In this document: in pieces, positions 17,889 to 26,254 of the stretch | Layout: each line of letters begins with the position of its first letter | Position numbering within the stretch: position 1 is the first letter of the stretch | Assembly (NCBI GenBank): GCA_964383365.1 | Contig: CAYLHF010000003.1 | Location: 1 to 64,000, forward strand | Length of the DNA stretch: 64,000 nucleotides | From: CAYLHF01 sp964383365 | GTDB lineage: Bacteria > Bacteroidota > Rhodothermia > Rhodothermales > UBA10348 | Direction of reading: 5' to 3' | Translations under genes and position numbers: made by a program | Notes under the pieces: generated by a model | What the model saw: the letters and a program-made list of their open reading frames with translations, nothing else | What the model was told of the DNA's origin: nothing | Databases searched by the model: none

Positions 17889-18989
17889 ATGACTATAGAA
17901 GAGATAATTTCGGCCTTGGCGACGGTCGTAGATCCAGCATCTGGTCGAGATATCATCCGACAGGGCATGATTCAGAATCTTTCAATCGAAGATGGTGTCG
18001 TACGGTTCAAAATTTATGAGCGCAATCCTTCGAAAAACGTGTCCACCCAGATTCGAAATCTGTGTATGGAGGCGATACGGGAAAATTTCGGTGATGACGT
18101 TTCGGTCCGGGCGGATTTCGACAATGAGTTGATCGGGTTAGGGGACGGAATCACTGTCGATGGACAGGCCGAAACGCCAGGGATACCTGACGATGTACTC
18201 AACATCATTGCGGTTGCATCCGGAAAAGGGGGAGTAGGGAAGAGCACCGTAGCGGTCAATCTGGCGATCGCACTCGCAGAGGAGGGATATGACGTCGGGT
18301 TGGCAGACGTAGATATTTATGGTCCATCCATTCCGACGATGTTTGGAATGACGGGGATCCGACCGGCGGTAAACGATCAGCGCAAACTCGTTCCCGTAGA
18401 AAAGGCAGGTGTAAAGCTCCTATCGATGGGATTTCTCGTCGATCCGGATAAAGCAGTTGTCTGGCGAGGTCCGATGGTCTCTGGCGCCGTACGACAATTT
18501 CTTTCTGAAACTGCATGGGGAGAACTGGATTTTCTGATTCTCGACTTACCTCCCGGAACGGGGGATATCCAACTTACCATCGTGCAGACGGTGGCTCTGA
18601 GCGGTGCGGTAATTGTCTCCACACCACAAAAAGTAGCCCTCGACGATGCACGAAAGGGGGCGGCGATGTTCGATCAGGTCAACGTTCCAGTTCTTGGGAT
18701 GATAGAAAACATGTCGTATTTCACCCCTCCCGAACTCCCGGACAACAAATATTACATCTTCGGACAAGGCGGGGCTAGAGCACTGGCCGCTGAGTTGGAC
18801 GTTCCTGTATTGGCGGAACTGCCGTTAGAGCCGGCACTTCGAGAAGCTTGTGATCAGGGAGATCCCGAGTCTGTTTCAGTCGAAGCGCGCGAACGGTTCA
18901 GGATGTTGGCGCGGAATGTGGCCCGGGAGACCTATCGCAGAAATGCGACGCGCGAATCAAAAGAGAAGATCGAAATAACGCGGCATTGA
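17889..18989 (+). CDS. apbC: Mrp/ApbC/NBP35-family P-loop ATPase
   Basis: Iron-sulfur cluster carrier or scaffold ATPase of 366 residues. An N-terminal DUF59/MIP18 domain occupies about 1-85, then the deviant Walker A SGKGGVGKSTVAVNLA near 116 and ADVDIYGPSIPTMFG. The family's C-terminal CxxC that binds the bridging cluster is absent: after MIENMSYF the sequence reads TPPELPDNKYYIFG. From memory this is the usual Bacteroidota form. A NifU-C protein gene lies 163 bases downstream, consistent with Fe-S assembly. Confidence 0.93.
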   Translation: MTIEEIISALATVVDPASGRDIIRQGMIQNLSIEDGVVRFKIYERNPSKNVSTQIRNLCMEAIRENFGDDVSVRADFDNELIGLGDGITVDGQAETPGIPDDVLNIIAVASGKGGVGKSTVAVNLAIALAEEGYDVGLADVDIYGPSIPTMFGMTGIRPAVNDQRKLVPVEKAGVKLLSMGFLVDPDKAVVWRGPMVSGAVRQFLSETAWGELDFLILDLPPGTGDIQLTIVQTVALSGAVIVSTPQKVALDDARKGAAMFDQVNVPVLGMIENMSYFTPPELPDNKYYIFGQGGARALAAELDVPVLAELPLEPALREACDQGDPESVSVEARERFRMLARNVARETYRRNATRESKEKIEITRH

Positions 18990-19066
18990 TATAATTGCGC
19001 CCGGAGTCGATCTTTCCGGTGGATTGCTCGTTCAGTTTTACAGATGGAGTATGTCCGACCGTTTGG

Positions 19067-19106
19067 ATCGTCCTGTTTATATCGTCCTGTTTATTGAGAC
19101 AGGACG
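19067..19106 (+). repeat. 14-bp tandem repeat overlapping an 8-bp hairpin
   Basis: ATCGTCCTGTTTAT occurs twice back to back at 19067-19080 and 19081-19094. The second copy contributes CGTCCTGT (19083-19090), which pairs with ACAGGACG (19099-19106) across an 8-base loop. It lies in the leader of the NifU-C gene, 47 bases before its start. Because both repeat copies contain CGTCCTGT, two alternative pairings are possible. Function unknown. Confidence 0.6.
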
Positions 19107-19152
19107 TGGGGACGTATCGCGGGTGTGCCCAAATGTTTGAACCCAGAACAAT

Positions 19153-19434
19153 ATGCCAGTGGAGAAAGACGAACACCCAGGAAAAGATCCAGAGTTGATT
19201 GCTCGCGTAGAGACCGCTCTCGACACCCTACGTCCGTATCTGCAGGCAGATGGTGGAGAGGTACGTCTCTCTGATATCACCAGGGATTTTGTCGTAGAAC
19301 TTGAGCTGCTCGGTGCCTGTGGTTCGTGTCCGATGAGTGCCATGACGCTGAGGGCCGGAATAGAGCAAGTATTGAGGCGTTCGGTCCCTCAGATTACTCG
19401 CGTTGAGGCCGTAAACAGCTCTCCGTCCATTTGA
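19153..19434 (+). CDS. NifU C-terminal domain protein (Fe-S cluster carrier)
   Basis: Small protein of 93 residues made up of a single NifU-C/Nfu domain. The cluster-binding CxxC is in LLGACGSCPMSAMTLR near 55, preceded by YLQADGGEVRL. Such proteins carry or donate iron-sulfur clusters. Location downstream of the Mrp ATPase supports the role. The gene converges with the M28 peptidase gene; a hairpin spans its stop codon. Confidence 0.92.
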   Translation: MPVEKDEHPGKDPELIARVETALDTLRPYLQADGGEVRLSDITRDFVVELELLGACGSCPMSAMTLRAGIEQVLRRSVPQITRVEAVNSSPSI

Positions 19435-19447
19435 ACGGAGAGCCGTT
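19414..19447 (+). terminator. Hairpin between convergent NifU-C and M28 peptidase genes
   Basis: AAC-A-GCTCTCCGT pairs with ACGGAGAGC-C-GTT across an 8-base loop: 12 paired positions with one mismatch. It spans the NifU-C stop codon at 19432-19434 and lies just beyond the end of the convergent gene. A T-run (19457-19461) follows at about 10 bases, so a Rho-independent role is plausible but not textbook. Confidence 0.5.
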
Positions 19448-19478
19448 ACGAGGCCTCGTTTTTACCGGTTCTTACCCG

Positions 19479-21269
19479 TCAATCATTGAATCCTTTTCCC
19501 GACACGGCAGGTCTTTCGTCCTGATTGGCTACTTGCCATGCCGTAGAAAAAATCATCTGGGCGATGCGTTCCATACGCGGATACTCAATCTTGTCGGCCT
19601 CGTCACCCACTCCGTGATAATCCTCGTGCGTGCCCGTGAAGAAGAAGATGAACGGGATATTGTGCTTTCCAAAGTTCCAGTGGTCCGAGCGAGCATAAAA
19701 TCTATTGGGATCGTCTTTTGAATTGAATCGCTCGTTCAGGTCGATATTGATTCCCGAGAGTTCATTTACCTTCGCGTTTAGATCGTGCAACTCCTGCGAG
19801 ATAAGCTTGGAACCGATGATGTATACATAATCACTGTCTGGACCCGGATGTGTCGGGTCAATCCTGCCAATCATATCGATATTCAAGTCTGCGACAATGT
19901 TTTCCAGCGGTACGAGTGGTTCATGGTCTGCGAACCACGCCGATCCGAGGAGTCCCTTCTCCTCTCCCGTTACGTTGAGAAACAACATCGACCGCCTGGG
20001 TCCGTACCCCTCGTCACGTGCCTTATCGAACGCGCGGGCGATTTCTACGACGGTGACGGTTCCAGAACCGTCATCATCTGCACCGTTATTTATTCCGTCC
20101 TCATCTCCGGCATCGAACATCCCGATATGGTCCAGATGAGCCGAGACCACCACCACTTCATCCTTCAGTACGGGATCAGATCCTTCGATAAACGCGACAA
20201 CATTTTCTGTTTGCGCTGTATATGATTCCTTGTTGATCTCGCTGGAAATAGACGCACCCGCTACGACAAAGACGTCGGGGGTCAGTGTATCGTCGATCTG
20301 TTGCTGAATGGAGGCAACTGTTTTACCGGATCCTTCGAAAATCGTGTTCGCGAATTCGGATGAAATGAAGTACACAGGAGGAAAATTGAAACCACCTCCC
20401 GCGTCCTTGTCGAGTGACAGGCTTCCGACGCCCTTGAGACCCTCGGCCGCCTTTTTGGCAGCATCGCCGAATGAACCGCTGGCTCGTGGGGTCGAATCGC
20501 TGATGACCAGGATGCCTTTGGGGAGACCGGAACGAAGAAGGTGCTGATATTTTTGGAATCGACTCGTCGTCCATGCGGAAGGAGCACCATCCTCTGTTGC
20601 AAAACGACTACTGTCAGGAGATGAGAGGGGCTCGTCAACCAGAAATACGAGCCAGTTGCCTGTGTAGTCAATTCCGGCTTCCTTCATAGCGGCGAAGTCA
20701 TCATAGCCCAGATCGGCATCAGAAATTCCGTACCCTCCAAACACCACACCCGCTTCCACGGCAGGAGTGCTGCCGAATGTCAGAAAGGCTTGATCGTCCG
20801 TATTGGCGGCCGAGAAAGCGGTTTTTGTGACCGGTTTGTCATTCTTAAACAAACTCAGCGATGCAGATTCGACCCGAGAACCGTACACGTCAAAGGGCTG
20901 GAAATAGGCAGACGGATCGTAGCTGGTTTCCGGGTGAGTCGAGCCTTTCGGCGTAAGACCCATCTGGCGATATTGTGAGGCCAGATATTGAACGGCTAGT
21001 TTCTGACCACGGGTACTCGTTTCGCGACCCTCGAACAAGTCGGATGAGTAAAAGTAGAGCCTGGCTGCCAGGTTCTCCGCCGTGATCGTGGACTGGTAAC
21101 GCTTCGCAAGATCCGGGTTCTCGTATACAGAAGGAGTATGGCCGGGTTTTGCCAATTCAGGAGCCGAATCTGACTCTTGCGCAATCGCAGGAGTCGTTAC
21201 GACGGCGAATAAAACGACCGTCAATAGCGCAGACAGCGGCCGCAATCGAACTATAATGGAGTTATTCAT
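19479..21269 (-). CDS. Secreted M28-family zinc aminopeptidase with PA-type insert
   Basis: Exported metallopeptidase of 596 residues. Signal peptide at 1-30 (LTVVLFAVVTTPAIAQ). A PA-like domain is likely before the catalytic domain. Zinc ligands are visible: VVSAHLDHIG (His), NNGADDDGSG (bridging Asp), NVTGEEKGLLGS (catalytic and ligand Glu), NIDMIGRID (Asp) and THEDYHGVGDEADKI (His). Probably releases N-terminal amino acids from peptides in the periplasm or outside. There is no T9SS sorting domain at its C-terminus. It is followed by a hairpin shared with the convergent gene. Confidence 0.93.
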   Translation of the reverse strand: MNNSIIVRLRPLSALLTVVLFAVVTTPAIAQESDSAPELAKPGHTPSVYENPDLAKRYQSTITAENLAARLYFYSSDLFEGRETSTRGQKLAVQYLASQYRQMGLTPKGSTHPETSYDPSAYFQPFDVYGSRVESASLSLFKNDKPVTKTAFSAANTDDQAFLTFGSTPAVEAGVVFGGYGISDADLGYDDFAAMKEAGIDYTGNWLVFLVDEPLSSPDSSRFATEDGAPSAWTTSRFQKYQHLLRSGLPKGILVISDSTPRASGSFGDAAKKAAEGLKGVGSLSLDKDAGGGFNFPPVYFISSEFANTIFEGSGKTVASIQQQIDDTLTPDVFVVAGASISSEINKESYTAQTENVVAFIEGSDPVLKDEVVVVSAHLDHIGMFDAGDEDGINNGADDDGSGTVTVVEIARAFDKARDEGYGPRRSMLFLNVTGEEKGLLGSAWFADHEPLVPLENIVADLNIDMIGRIDPTHPGPDSDYVYIIGSKLISQELHDLNAKVNELSGINIDLNERFNSKDDPNRFYARSDHWNFGKHNIPFIFFFTGTHEDYHGVGDEADKIEYPRMERIAQMIFSTAWQVANQDERPAVSGKGFND

Positions 21270-21343
21270 TTCAAACGGGGAGTAGTTTCAGGAGTAAAAA
21301 GGGTTAATACGAGACAAATCCCACCAGGATACAGGTCAGCACC

Positions 21344-22318
21344 CTATTGAAGTCGACTTCGTTTATTGAGATAAGCCATGAGTGCCTGTCTGTAATCCTG
21401 CCCGGTATCAAGCTCTACGAAGTCGATGTTTCTTTCCCGGCAACGCATACGAAAACGATCGGTGAAGGAGCGAACAGCCTCTGTGTACGTATCTCTGATC
21501 TGTGCTGGCTGCAACGTGAGTTCGGCAGCGGTCTCCATGTCGACGAAACGCATGGGGACATCCGGAAACTGGAAACTTCGTTCGGTTTCAGACTCAAGGA
21601 TATGAAATACGAGGACTTCATGTCCCCTGTATCTCAAATGTCGGAGCGCATGAAGAAGCATCTCGTGTTCGGCAATATTCTCGAATAGATCCGTGATTAC
21701 CACAACGAGAGAGCGCCTCGCGATTCGTTCCGCGATTTCATTGAGCACACTCGCTGCGCTCGTTCTTTGTTCTGTAGAATCGTTCCCCACTATTTTTTCA
21801 ATAGTAGCGAGAAGATTTCGGACGTGGCTCGTAGTACTCTTCGGAGAGCGGAGGGTATGGATACGCTCATCAAAGGCGATCAGACCGGTTGCGTCTCGCT
21901 GTCTGACCATGAGAAAATGTAGAGCACTGGCCAGATACGCGCCGTATTCCAGTTTTGATAAACGTTCCGCGTGCTTATACCTCATCGAGGACGACGTATC
22001 GAGTACCACATAATGCCGAAGATTCGTTTCCTCTTCGTACTGCTTTACAAAATGCCGGTCTGTTTTGGCATAGACCTTCCAATCGACATGCCTGAGTTCG
22101 TCACCCGGGTTATATGGCCTGTGTTCCGCAAATTCGACCGAAAAACCGTGGTACGGACTCTTATGTAATCCGGTGATGAAGCCTTCAACAATTAGACGGG
22201 CTCGCATCTCCATGTTTTCCAACTGAGATACGAGTACCGGATCGAGATAGCGTAGAGTGGTTTCGGATTGCGACACGTCGGATGCGATCGGTACGGGCAA
22301 ATTTAATGTGATTTGCAT
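21344..22318 (-). CDS. DUF58-domain protein
   Basis: Protein of 324 residues with the DUF58 core: a FxGxxxxxRPYxxGDExRxVDWKxYAKT-type block near 55, followed by a VWA-like fold (VVLDTSSSMRYK, Asp-x-Ser-x-Ser MIDAS-type start). DUF58 proteins usually partner a MoxR AAA+ ATPase, but none is in the window. ATG at 22318 (MQITLNLPV) is preferred over the frame's first ATG at 22462, which would cover the leader of divergent pyrR. No transmembrane segment is seen, so this is the soluble short type. Confidence 0.88.
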   Translation of the reverse strand: MQITLNLPVPIASDVSQSETTLRYLDPVLVSQLENMEMRARLIVEGFITGLHKSPYHGFSVEFAEHRPYNPGDELRHVDWKVYAKTDRHFVKQYEEETNLRHYVVLDTSSSMRYKHAERLSKLEYGAYLASALHFLMVRQRDATGLIAFDERIHTLRSPKSTTSHVRNLLATIEKIVGNDSTEQRTSAASVLNEIAERIARRSLVVVITDLFENIAEHEMLLHALRHLRYRGHEVLVFHILESETERSFQFPDVPMRFVDMETAAELTLQPAQIRDTYTEAVRSFTDRFRMRCRERNIDFVELDTGQDYRQALMAYLNKRSRLQ

Positions 22319-22348
22319 AGTACGTCTACCAAGCGAGGGGTTCCTCCG

Positions 22349-22393
22349 ACCGCTGAGCGGTTTCAGACAACCTGCTTCGGACCAGGGTCTGAA
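22349..22393 (+). promoter_or_regulatory. Candidate structured leader of pyrR-pyrB
   Basis: Two adjacent potential hairpins lie between the divergent DUF58 and pyrR genes. The first is ACCGC-TGA-GCGGT (22349-22361). The second is a bulged stem: TTCAGAC, then an AA bulge, then CCTG, an 8-base loop, CAGG and GTCTGAA (22362-22393). A bulged stem-loop is the general kind of RNA that PyrR binds, but the classical Bacillus consensus is not evident and no T-run terminator follows. It ends about 70 bases before pyrR. Confidence 0.35.
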
Positions 22394-22464
22394 TTCACGT
22401 GCTCTGCTAACGACTCCAATGGTCACCAGATACTCTGAATCCGAAAATGACGTAACTTTCAATT

Positions 22465-23061
22465 ATGGAGCCGAACGATATTATAAAGGCCCAGTTGATG
22501 GATGCGTCCGATCTGGATCGAACGCTGAGTCGTATGGCCAGGCAGATCGTCGAGACGTTTTCTATGGACGTTCTTCAGACTCCTGATTTTGGGTTGGTCG
22601 GAATGCAACGCAGGGGCGTTTTTCTTGCCCGACGCATTCAGACGAAAATGAAGGAACTGGACGGCTATGATATTCCACTCGGAGTGCTGGACGCCACGAT
22701 GTATCGGGACGATTTCAGATCCAGACTGAAACAGCCGGAGATCAGAGAAACCAGAATCGATTTCGACGTATCGAATCGACATCTTGTCTTGATCGATGAT
22801 GTGTTGTTTACAGGTCGAACAGCCAGGTCAGCTCTCGATGCCCTGATGGATATGGGGCGACCATCCAAGATCGAATTTCTGGTTATTGTCGATCGTGGAC
22901 TTCGAGAAATACCCATTCGAGCAGACTTTGTTGGTCGTCGGGTACCGACACTTCCTGGTGAAGAGGTTCGCGTTCGAATGAGTGAGGTGGATGAAACCGA
23001 CGGTGTGTGGCTCGTCGGAACGCACAGGGAAAATGCACAGAATCCGTTGAATGCAGATTAG
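22465..23061 (+). CDS. pyrR: PyrR pyrimidine regulator / uracil phosphoribosyltransferase
   Basis: 198 residues of the phosphoribosyltransferase fold. The PRPP motif LVLIDDVLFTGRTARSAL lies near 110, and the C-terminal part GRRVPTLPGEEVRVRMSE is typical for PyrR. The protein may bind leader RNA in response to UMP and also make UMP from uracil. ATG at 22465 is used, though M12 is a possible start. Its partner pyrB follows after 12 bases, which strengthens the assignment. Confidence 0.94.
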   Translation: MEPNDIIKAQLMDASDLDRTLSRMARQIVETFSMDVLQTPDFGLVGMQRRGVFLARRIQTKMKELDGYDIPLGVLDATMYRDDFRSRLKQPEIRETRIDFDVSNRHLVLIDDVLFTGRTARSALDALMDMGRPSKIEFLVIVDRGLREIPIRADFVGRRVPTLPGEEVRVRMSEVDETDGVWLVGTHRENAQNPLNAD

Positions 23062-23073
23062 ACCGAGAAATCG

Positions 23074-24060
23074 TTGACAGAACGAGGCGACGTCGAGATA
23101 CCTGAGGTCGGTGTGACGAAACTGTCCCATCGACATCTTCTGAGGCTGGCTGATTACAGTGCCGGTGAGATCAAGTTGATTCTTGGTACGGCGCGTGAAT
23201 TTCGTGACGTGCTTTACCGTCCGATACGGAGAGTTCCGACGCTCAGGGGCATCACCGTAGTAAACCTCTTCTTTGAAGCATCTACCCGTACGCGGGTATC
23301 GTTTGAACTGGCAGAAAAGCGACTGTCTGCAGATACCGTCAATTTTTCTTCCTCGGGTTCGTCGGTTTCAAAAGGTGAGACGCTTAAGGATACTGCACAG
23401 ACCATCGAAGCGATGAAGATCGACATGGTGGTGATGCGTCATTCCTCACCCGGTGCGTCTCATTTCCTTACGCGGTGCGTCAACTCTGCTGTGATTAACG
23501 CCGGGGATGGAGCGCACGAACATCCGACACAGGGACTCCTCGATATACTGACGATCAGTGACACGTTTTCTGAGATTCAGGGGCTTCGAGTAGCCATCAT
23601 CGGAGATATCATGCATAGCCGCGTAGCCCGGTCCAATGTTCATGCACTCCTGGCGTTGGGTGCCGATGTTATCCTGTGCGGGCCACAATCGTTACTGCCG
23701 TTGGAACTTGAAAAGTTAAGTTCCGTCGGGGCGGTACGAGTAACGCACCGTCTGAACGAGGCATTGGAAGGCGCAGACGTGGCGATGGCTCTCAGAATAC
23801 AGTTGGAAAGACAGGGAAAAAATCTATTTCCCAGCCTGCGAGAGTACCATGAACAGTTTGGGATCAAAAAAGCCCATATGGACCGGTTTCAGGATCTGGT
23901 GATCATGCACCCGGGTCCGGTAAACAGAGGGGTTGAACTTGCCAGCGACGTGGTCGATCACGAGAGGGCGGTCATTCTTGACCAGGTCACCAACGGCGTG
24001 GCCATTCGAATGGCCGTTTTATACTTACTCTCTGGACGTTCCGACGAAGGAGGATCTTGA
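23074..24060 (+). CDS. pyrB: Aspartate carbamoyltransferase catalytic subunit
   Basis: Condenses carbamoyl phosphate and aspartate in pyrimidine synthesis. 328 residues with the carbamoyl-phosphate motif STRTRVSFELAEKR, HPTQGLLD and the C-terminal HPGPVNRGVEL, all intact. The start appears to be TTG at 23074, 12 bases after pyrR. No pyrI regulatory subunit or pyrC follows; the next frame is a small uncharacterised ORF. Confidence 0.95.
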   Translation: MTERGDVEIPEVGVTKLSHRHLLRLADYSAGEIKLILGTAREFRDVLYRPIRRVPTLRGITVVNLFFEASTRTRVSFELAEKRLSADTVNFSSSGSSVSKGETLKDTAQTIEAMKIDMVVMRHSSPGASHFLTRCVNSAVINAGDGAHEHPTQGLLDILTISDTFSEIQGLRVAIIGDIMHSRVARSNVHALLALGADVILCGPQSLLPLELEKLSSVGAVRVTHRLNEALEGADVAMALRIQLERQGKNLFPSLREYHEQFGIKKAHMDRFQDLVIMHPGPVNRGVELASDVVDHERAVILDQVTNGVAIRMAVLYLLSGRSDEGGS

Positions 24061-24062
24061 CA

Positions 24063-24293
24063 ATGGTGAACGCAGCCCGTATCGTTCGGCGTCGATCCAT
24101 TCGGCATTCAAAATCCTCTCGTTTAGAACGAAGGTTGCATGCTCTCAACGAACGATTCCGTTTTTTAGAGACCCGTTTGCATGACGCATACCGACGTAAT
24201 CCCCCCTCTCCAAAAATTCACTATACGCAATTGCTGGAAGCGCTTCCGGTGATCTTTTGTGATTACCTGTATCGAAGCGGAAAACTAGAGTGA
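24063..24293 (+). CDS. Small basic hypothetical protein
   Basis: Open frame of 76 residues starting 2 bases after the pyrB stop and ending 12 bases before gdhA. The N-terminal half is strongly basic (RIVRRRSIRHSKSSRLERRL) and may form a helix or short coiled coil; the C-terminal half is hydrophobic and mixed (ALPVIFCDYLYRSG). It fills the space between two sure genes in the same direction, which favours a real gene, but I do not recognise the family. Confidence 0.5.
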   Translation: MVNAARIVRRRSIRHSKSSRLERRLHALNERFRFLETRLHDAYRRNPPSPKIHYTQLLEALPVIFCDYLYRSGKLE

Positions 24294-24305
24294 TCAACTA
24301 AAACG

Positions 24306-25661
24306 ATGGCTAAGATGGAAATCAAATCCAAGTCTCTGGACAACTTCATGGCTGGTCTGAAACGACGTAATCCCGGTGAGCCGGAATTTCACCAGGCAGT
24401 AATGGAGGTAGCGGAAAAAATTTGGCCCTTTCTTGAGACTCATCCGGAGTACCAGGAAGCCAATATTTTCGATCGTTTGACTGAACCTGATCGTGTTGTC
24501 ATGTTTCGGGTCAGCTGGCAGGATGACGAAGGCAATATCCGTTTCAACAGGGGATATCGCATTCAATTCAACGGGGCGATTGGTCCTTACAAAGGTGGAC
24601 TCAGATTTCATCCCAGTGTGAATCTGGGAATTCTGAAATTTCTTGCGTTCGAGCAAATTCTGAAAAATAGTCTGACTACGCTTCCGATGGGAGGAGGGAA
24701 AGGTGGTTCTGATTTTGACCCGAAAGGGAAGTCGGACGCCGAGGTGATGCGGTTTTGCCAGTCGTTCATGACCGAGTTGGCACGGCACATTGGGAAAAAC
24801 GTGGACGTGCCGGCCGGTGATATCGGCGTCGGAGGGCGCGAGATTGGATTTTTGTTCGGGCAGTACCGTCGCGTCAGAAACGAGTTTACCGGTACGATGA
24901 CGGGAAAGGGTCTCGAGTACGGTGGCAGCCTGATTCGTCCCGAGGCTACCGGTTACGGATGTGTCTACTTCGCGAATGAGATGCTTGGAACACGAGACGA
25001 TTCTCTGATGGGTAAGCGATGCGCCGTTTCCGGTTCCGGAAATGTGGCGCAGTACACAGCGGAAAAATTGTTGGAACTGGGCGCACACGTAGTATCCCTT
25101 TCTGATTCGTCCGGCTCGGTGGTCATTCCAGATGGCCTGACACGTGAGCAGTTGGATGCAGTTCTGGAGCTGAAGAATGTCAAACGAGGACGTATTTCAG
25201 AATTCGCCGCGCAGTTCGGGCTCGAATTCAGAGCCGGAGAGCGTCCGTGGTCAATCCCGTGTGATGTGGCTTTTCCGTCTGCAACGCAGAATGAGTTGGA
25301 TGAAAATGATGCACGTATACTCTTGACGAATGGATGCATTTGTGTCTCCGAGGGAGCCAACATGCCGACGACCTATGCGGCGACGAAGTTATTCGAAGAA
25401 GCCAGAATTCTCTTCGGGCCAGGAAAGGCAGCGAATGCTGGCGGCGTGGCTATTTCTGGCATTGAGATGACGCAGAATTCAATGCGTATCTCATGGACGA
25501 GAGAAGAAGTCGACACCAAGTTGAAGGCGATTATGCACGCCATTCACGAGAAGTGTGTGGAGTACGGTGAAGACGGCGATTATGTGGATTACGTTCGCGG
25601 CGCCAATGTGGCCGGATTTGTAAAGGTTGCCAACGCGATGATGGCTTACGGCGTCGTTTAA
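24306..25661 (+). CDS. gdhA: Glutamate dehydrogenase (NADP-type)
   Basis: Interconverts glutamate with 2-oxoglutarate and ammonia. The 451 residues match the hexameric bacterial enzyme. The glycine-rich catalytic block PMGGGKGGSDFDPKGKSD is at about 122-139; the nucleotide-binding segment SGSGNVAQYTAEKL is in the second domain. The NYRIQF-type substrate block appears as GYRIQFNGAIGPYKGG. A perfect 16-bp hairpin lies 32 bases after its stop. NADP preference is inferred from the overall family. Confidence 0.96.
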   Translation: MAKMEIKSKSLDNFMAGLKRRNPGEPEFHQAVMEVAEKIWPFLETHPEYQEANIFDRLTEPDRVVMFRVSWQDDEGNIRFNRGYRIQFNGAIGPYKGGLRFHPSVNLGILKFLAFEQILKNSLTTLPMGGGKGGSDFDPKGKSDAEVMRFCQSFMTELARHIGKNVDVPAGDIGVGGREIGFLFGQYRRVRNEFTGTMTGKGLEYGGSLIRPEATGYGCVYFANEMLGTRDDSLMGKRCAVSGSGNVAQYTAEKLLELGAHVVSLSDSSGSVVIPDGLTREQLDAVLELKNVKRGRISEFAAQFGLEFRAGERPWSIPCDVAFPSATQNELDENDARILLTNGCICVSEGANMPTTYAATKLFEEARILFGPGKAANAGGVAISGIEMTQNSMRISWTREEVDTKLKAIMHAIHEKCVEYGEDGDYVDYVRGANVAGFVKVANAMMAYGVV

Positions 25662-25693
25662 GGGTTTTTACAAGTTCTCTGAACGATTGTTAG

Positions 25694-25729
25694 CCTATGG
25701 GCAGTCGACGTCAGTCGACTGCCCATAGG
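25694..25729. terminator. Perfect 16-bp inverted repeat after gdhA
   Basis: CCTATGGGCAGTCGAC, loop GTCA, then its exact reverse complement. A very stable hairpin between gdhA and the next plus-strand gene. There is no long T-run downstream (TCATTAATTCTCTT), so termination may be Rho-independent but imperfect, or the hairpin may protect the gdhA mRNA 3' end. Confidence 0.7.
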
Positions 25730-25824
25730 TCATTAATTCTCTTCCCGTAATGGGTACGGATGATAGATTCCTCGGAGTCGGGAGTTATCTTGCTCTCTGT
25801 TACCAGTCACGGTATGTATTCTTC

Positions 25825-26238
25825 ATGCCAGAGTCCGAGAAGAAGCGAACCTTATTCGACCCGATCAGAAGGAAATCGGTTGCCTCCGGTCCCGAGGAAA
25901 TCGTGCGTCACGCGGTTATCGGCTTCCTTCAGCATACACTCCGTGTTCCGGTCGGGTTGATCGCTGTCGAGAAGAAACTCGAAAAGACCGTACGAACTTT
26001 CAGGGCCGATCTGATTATCTACGATCGAGCGGGTAATCCGTGGATGGTCGTTGAGTGCAAAGCTCCGGGCATACAGATCGGACAGCGGGCATTCGATCAG
26101 ATCGGGCGGTACAATCGTACCCTCAAGGCTCCCTATCTGATGATTACCAACGGCCATGATTTCTTCTGTTGCGGCATTGAAATTAATACGGGTAAAATGA
26201 GATATCTGGATACATTACCCCTATTCCCGTCCAAATAA
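25825..26238 (+). CDS. Stand-alone HsdR_N-type nuclease domain protein
   Basis: Protein of 137 residues resembling only the N-terminal PD-(D/E)xK domain of type I restriction enzyme R subunits. The motif is intact: FRADLIIYDRAGNPWMVVEC followed by KAP gives Asp, Glu and Lys in the expected D-x(n)-ExK order, with QIGRYNRTLKAPYLMITNG after it. There is no helicase domain and no hsdM or hsdS nearby. Similar single-domain proteins are common in Bacteroidota chromosomes. The start at 25825 (MPESEKKRTLF) is preferred; the frame extends back to 25750. Function unknown. Confidence 0.85.
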   Translation: MPESEKKRTLFDPIRRKSVASGPEEIVRHAVIGFLQHTLRVPVGLIAVEKKLEKTVRTFRADLIIYDRAGNPWMVVECKAPGIQIGQRAFDQIGRYNRTLKAPYLMITNGHDFFCCGIEINTGKMRYLDTLPLFPSK

Positions 26239-26254
26239 TACCGTGCACTGATCT

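Noticed and set aside
24294..25088. Long minus-strand open frame (264 codons)
   Set aside because: It lies entirely antisense to gdhA, which has full family motifs; the frame has no recognisable domain.
25694..25729. Terminal inverted repeat of a mobile element
   Set aside because: The two arms are only 4 bases apart and enclose no gene, so it is a hairpin, not the ends of an element.
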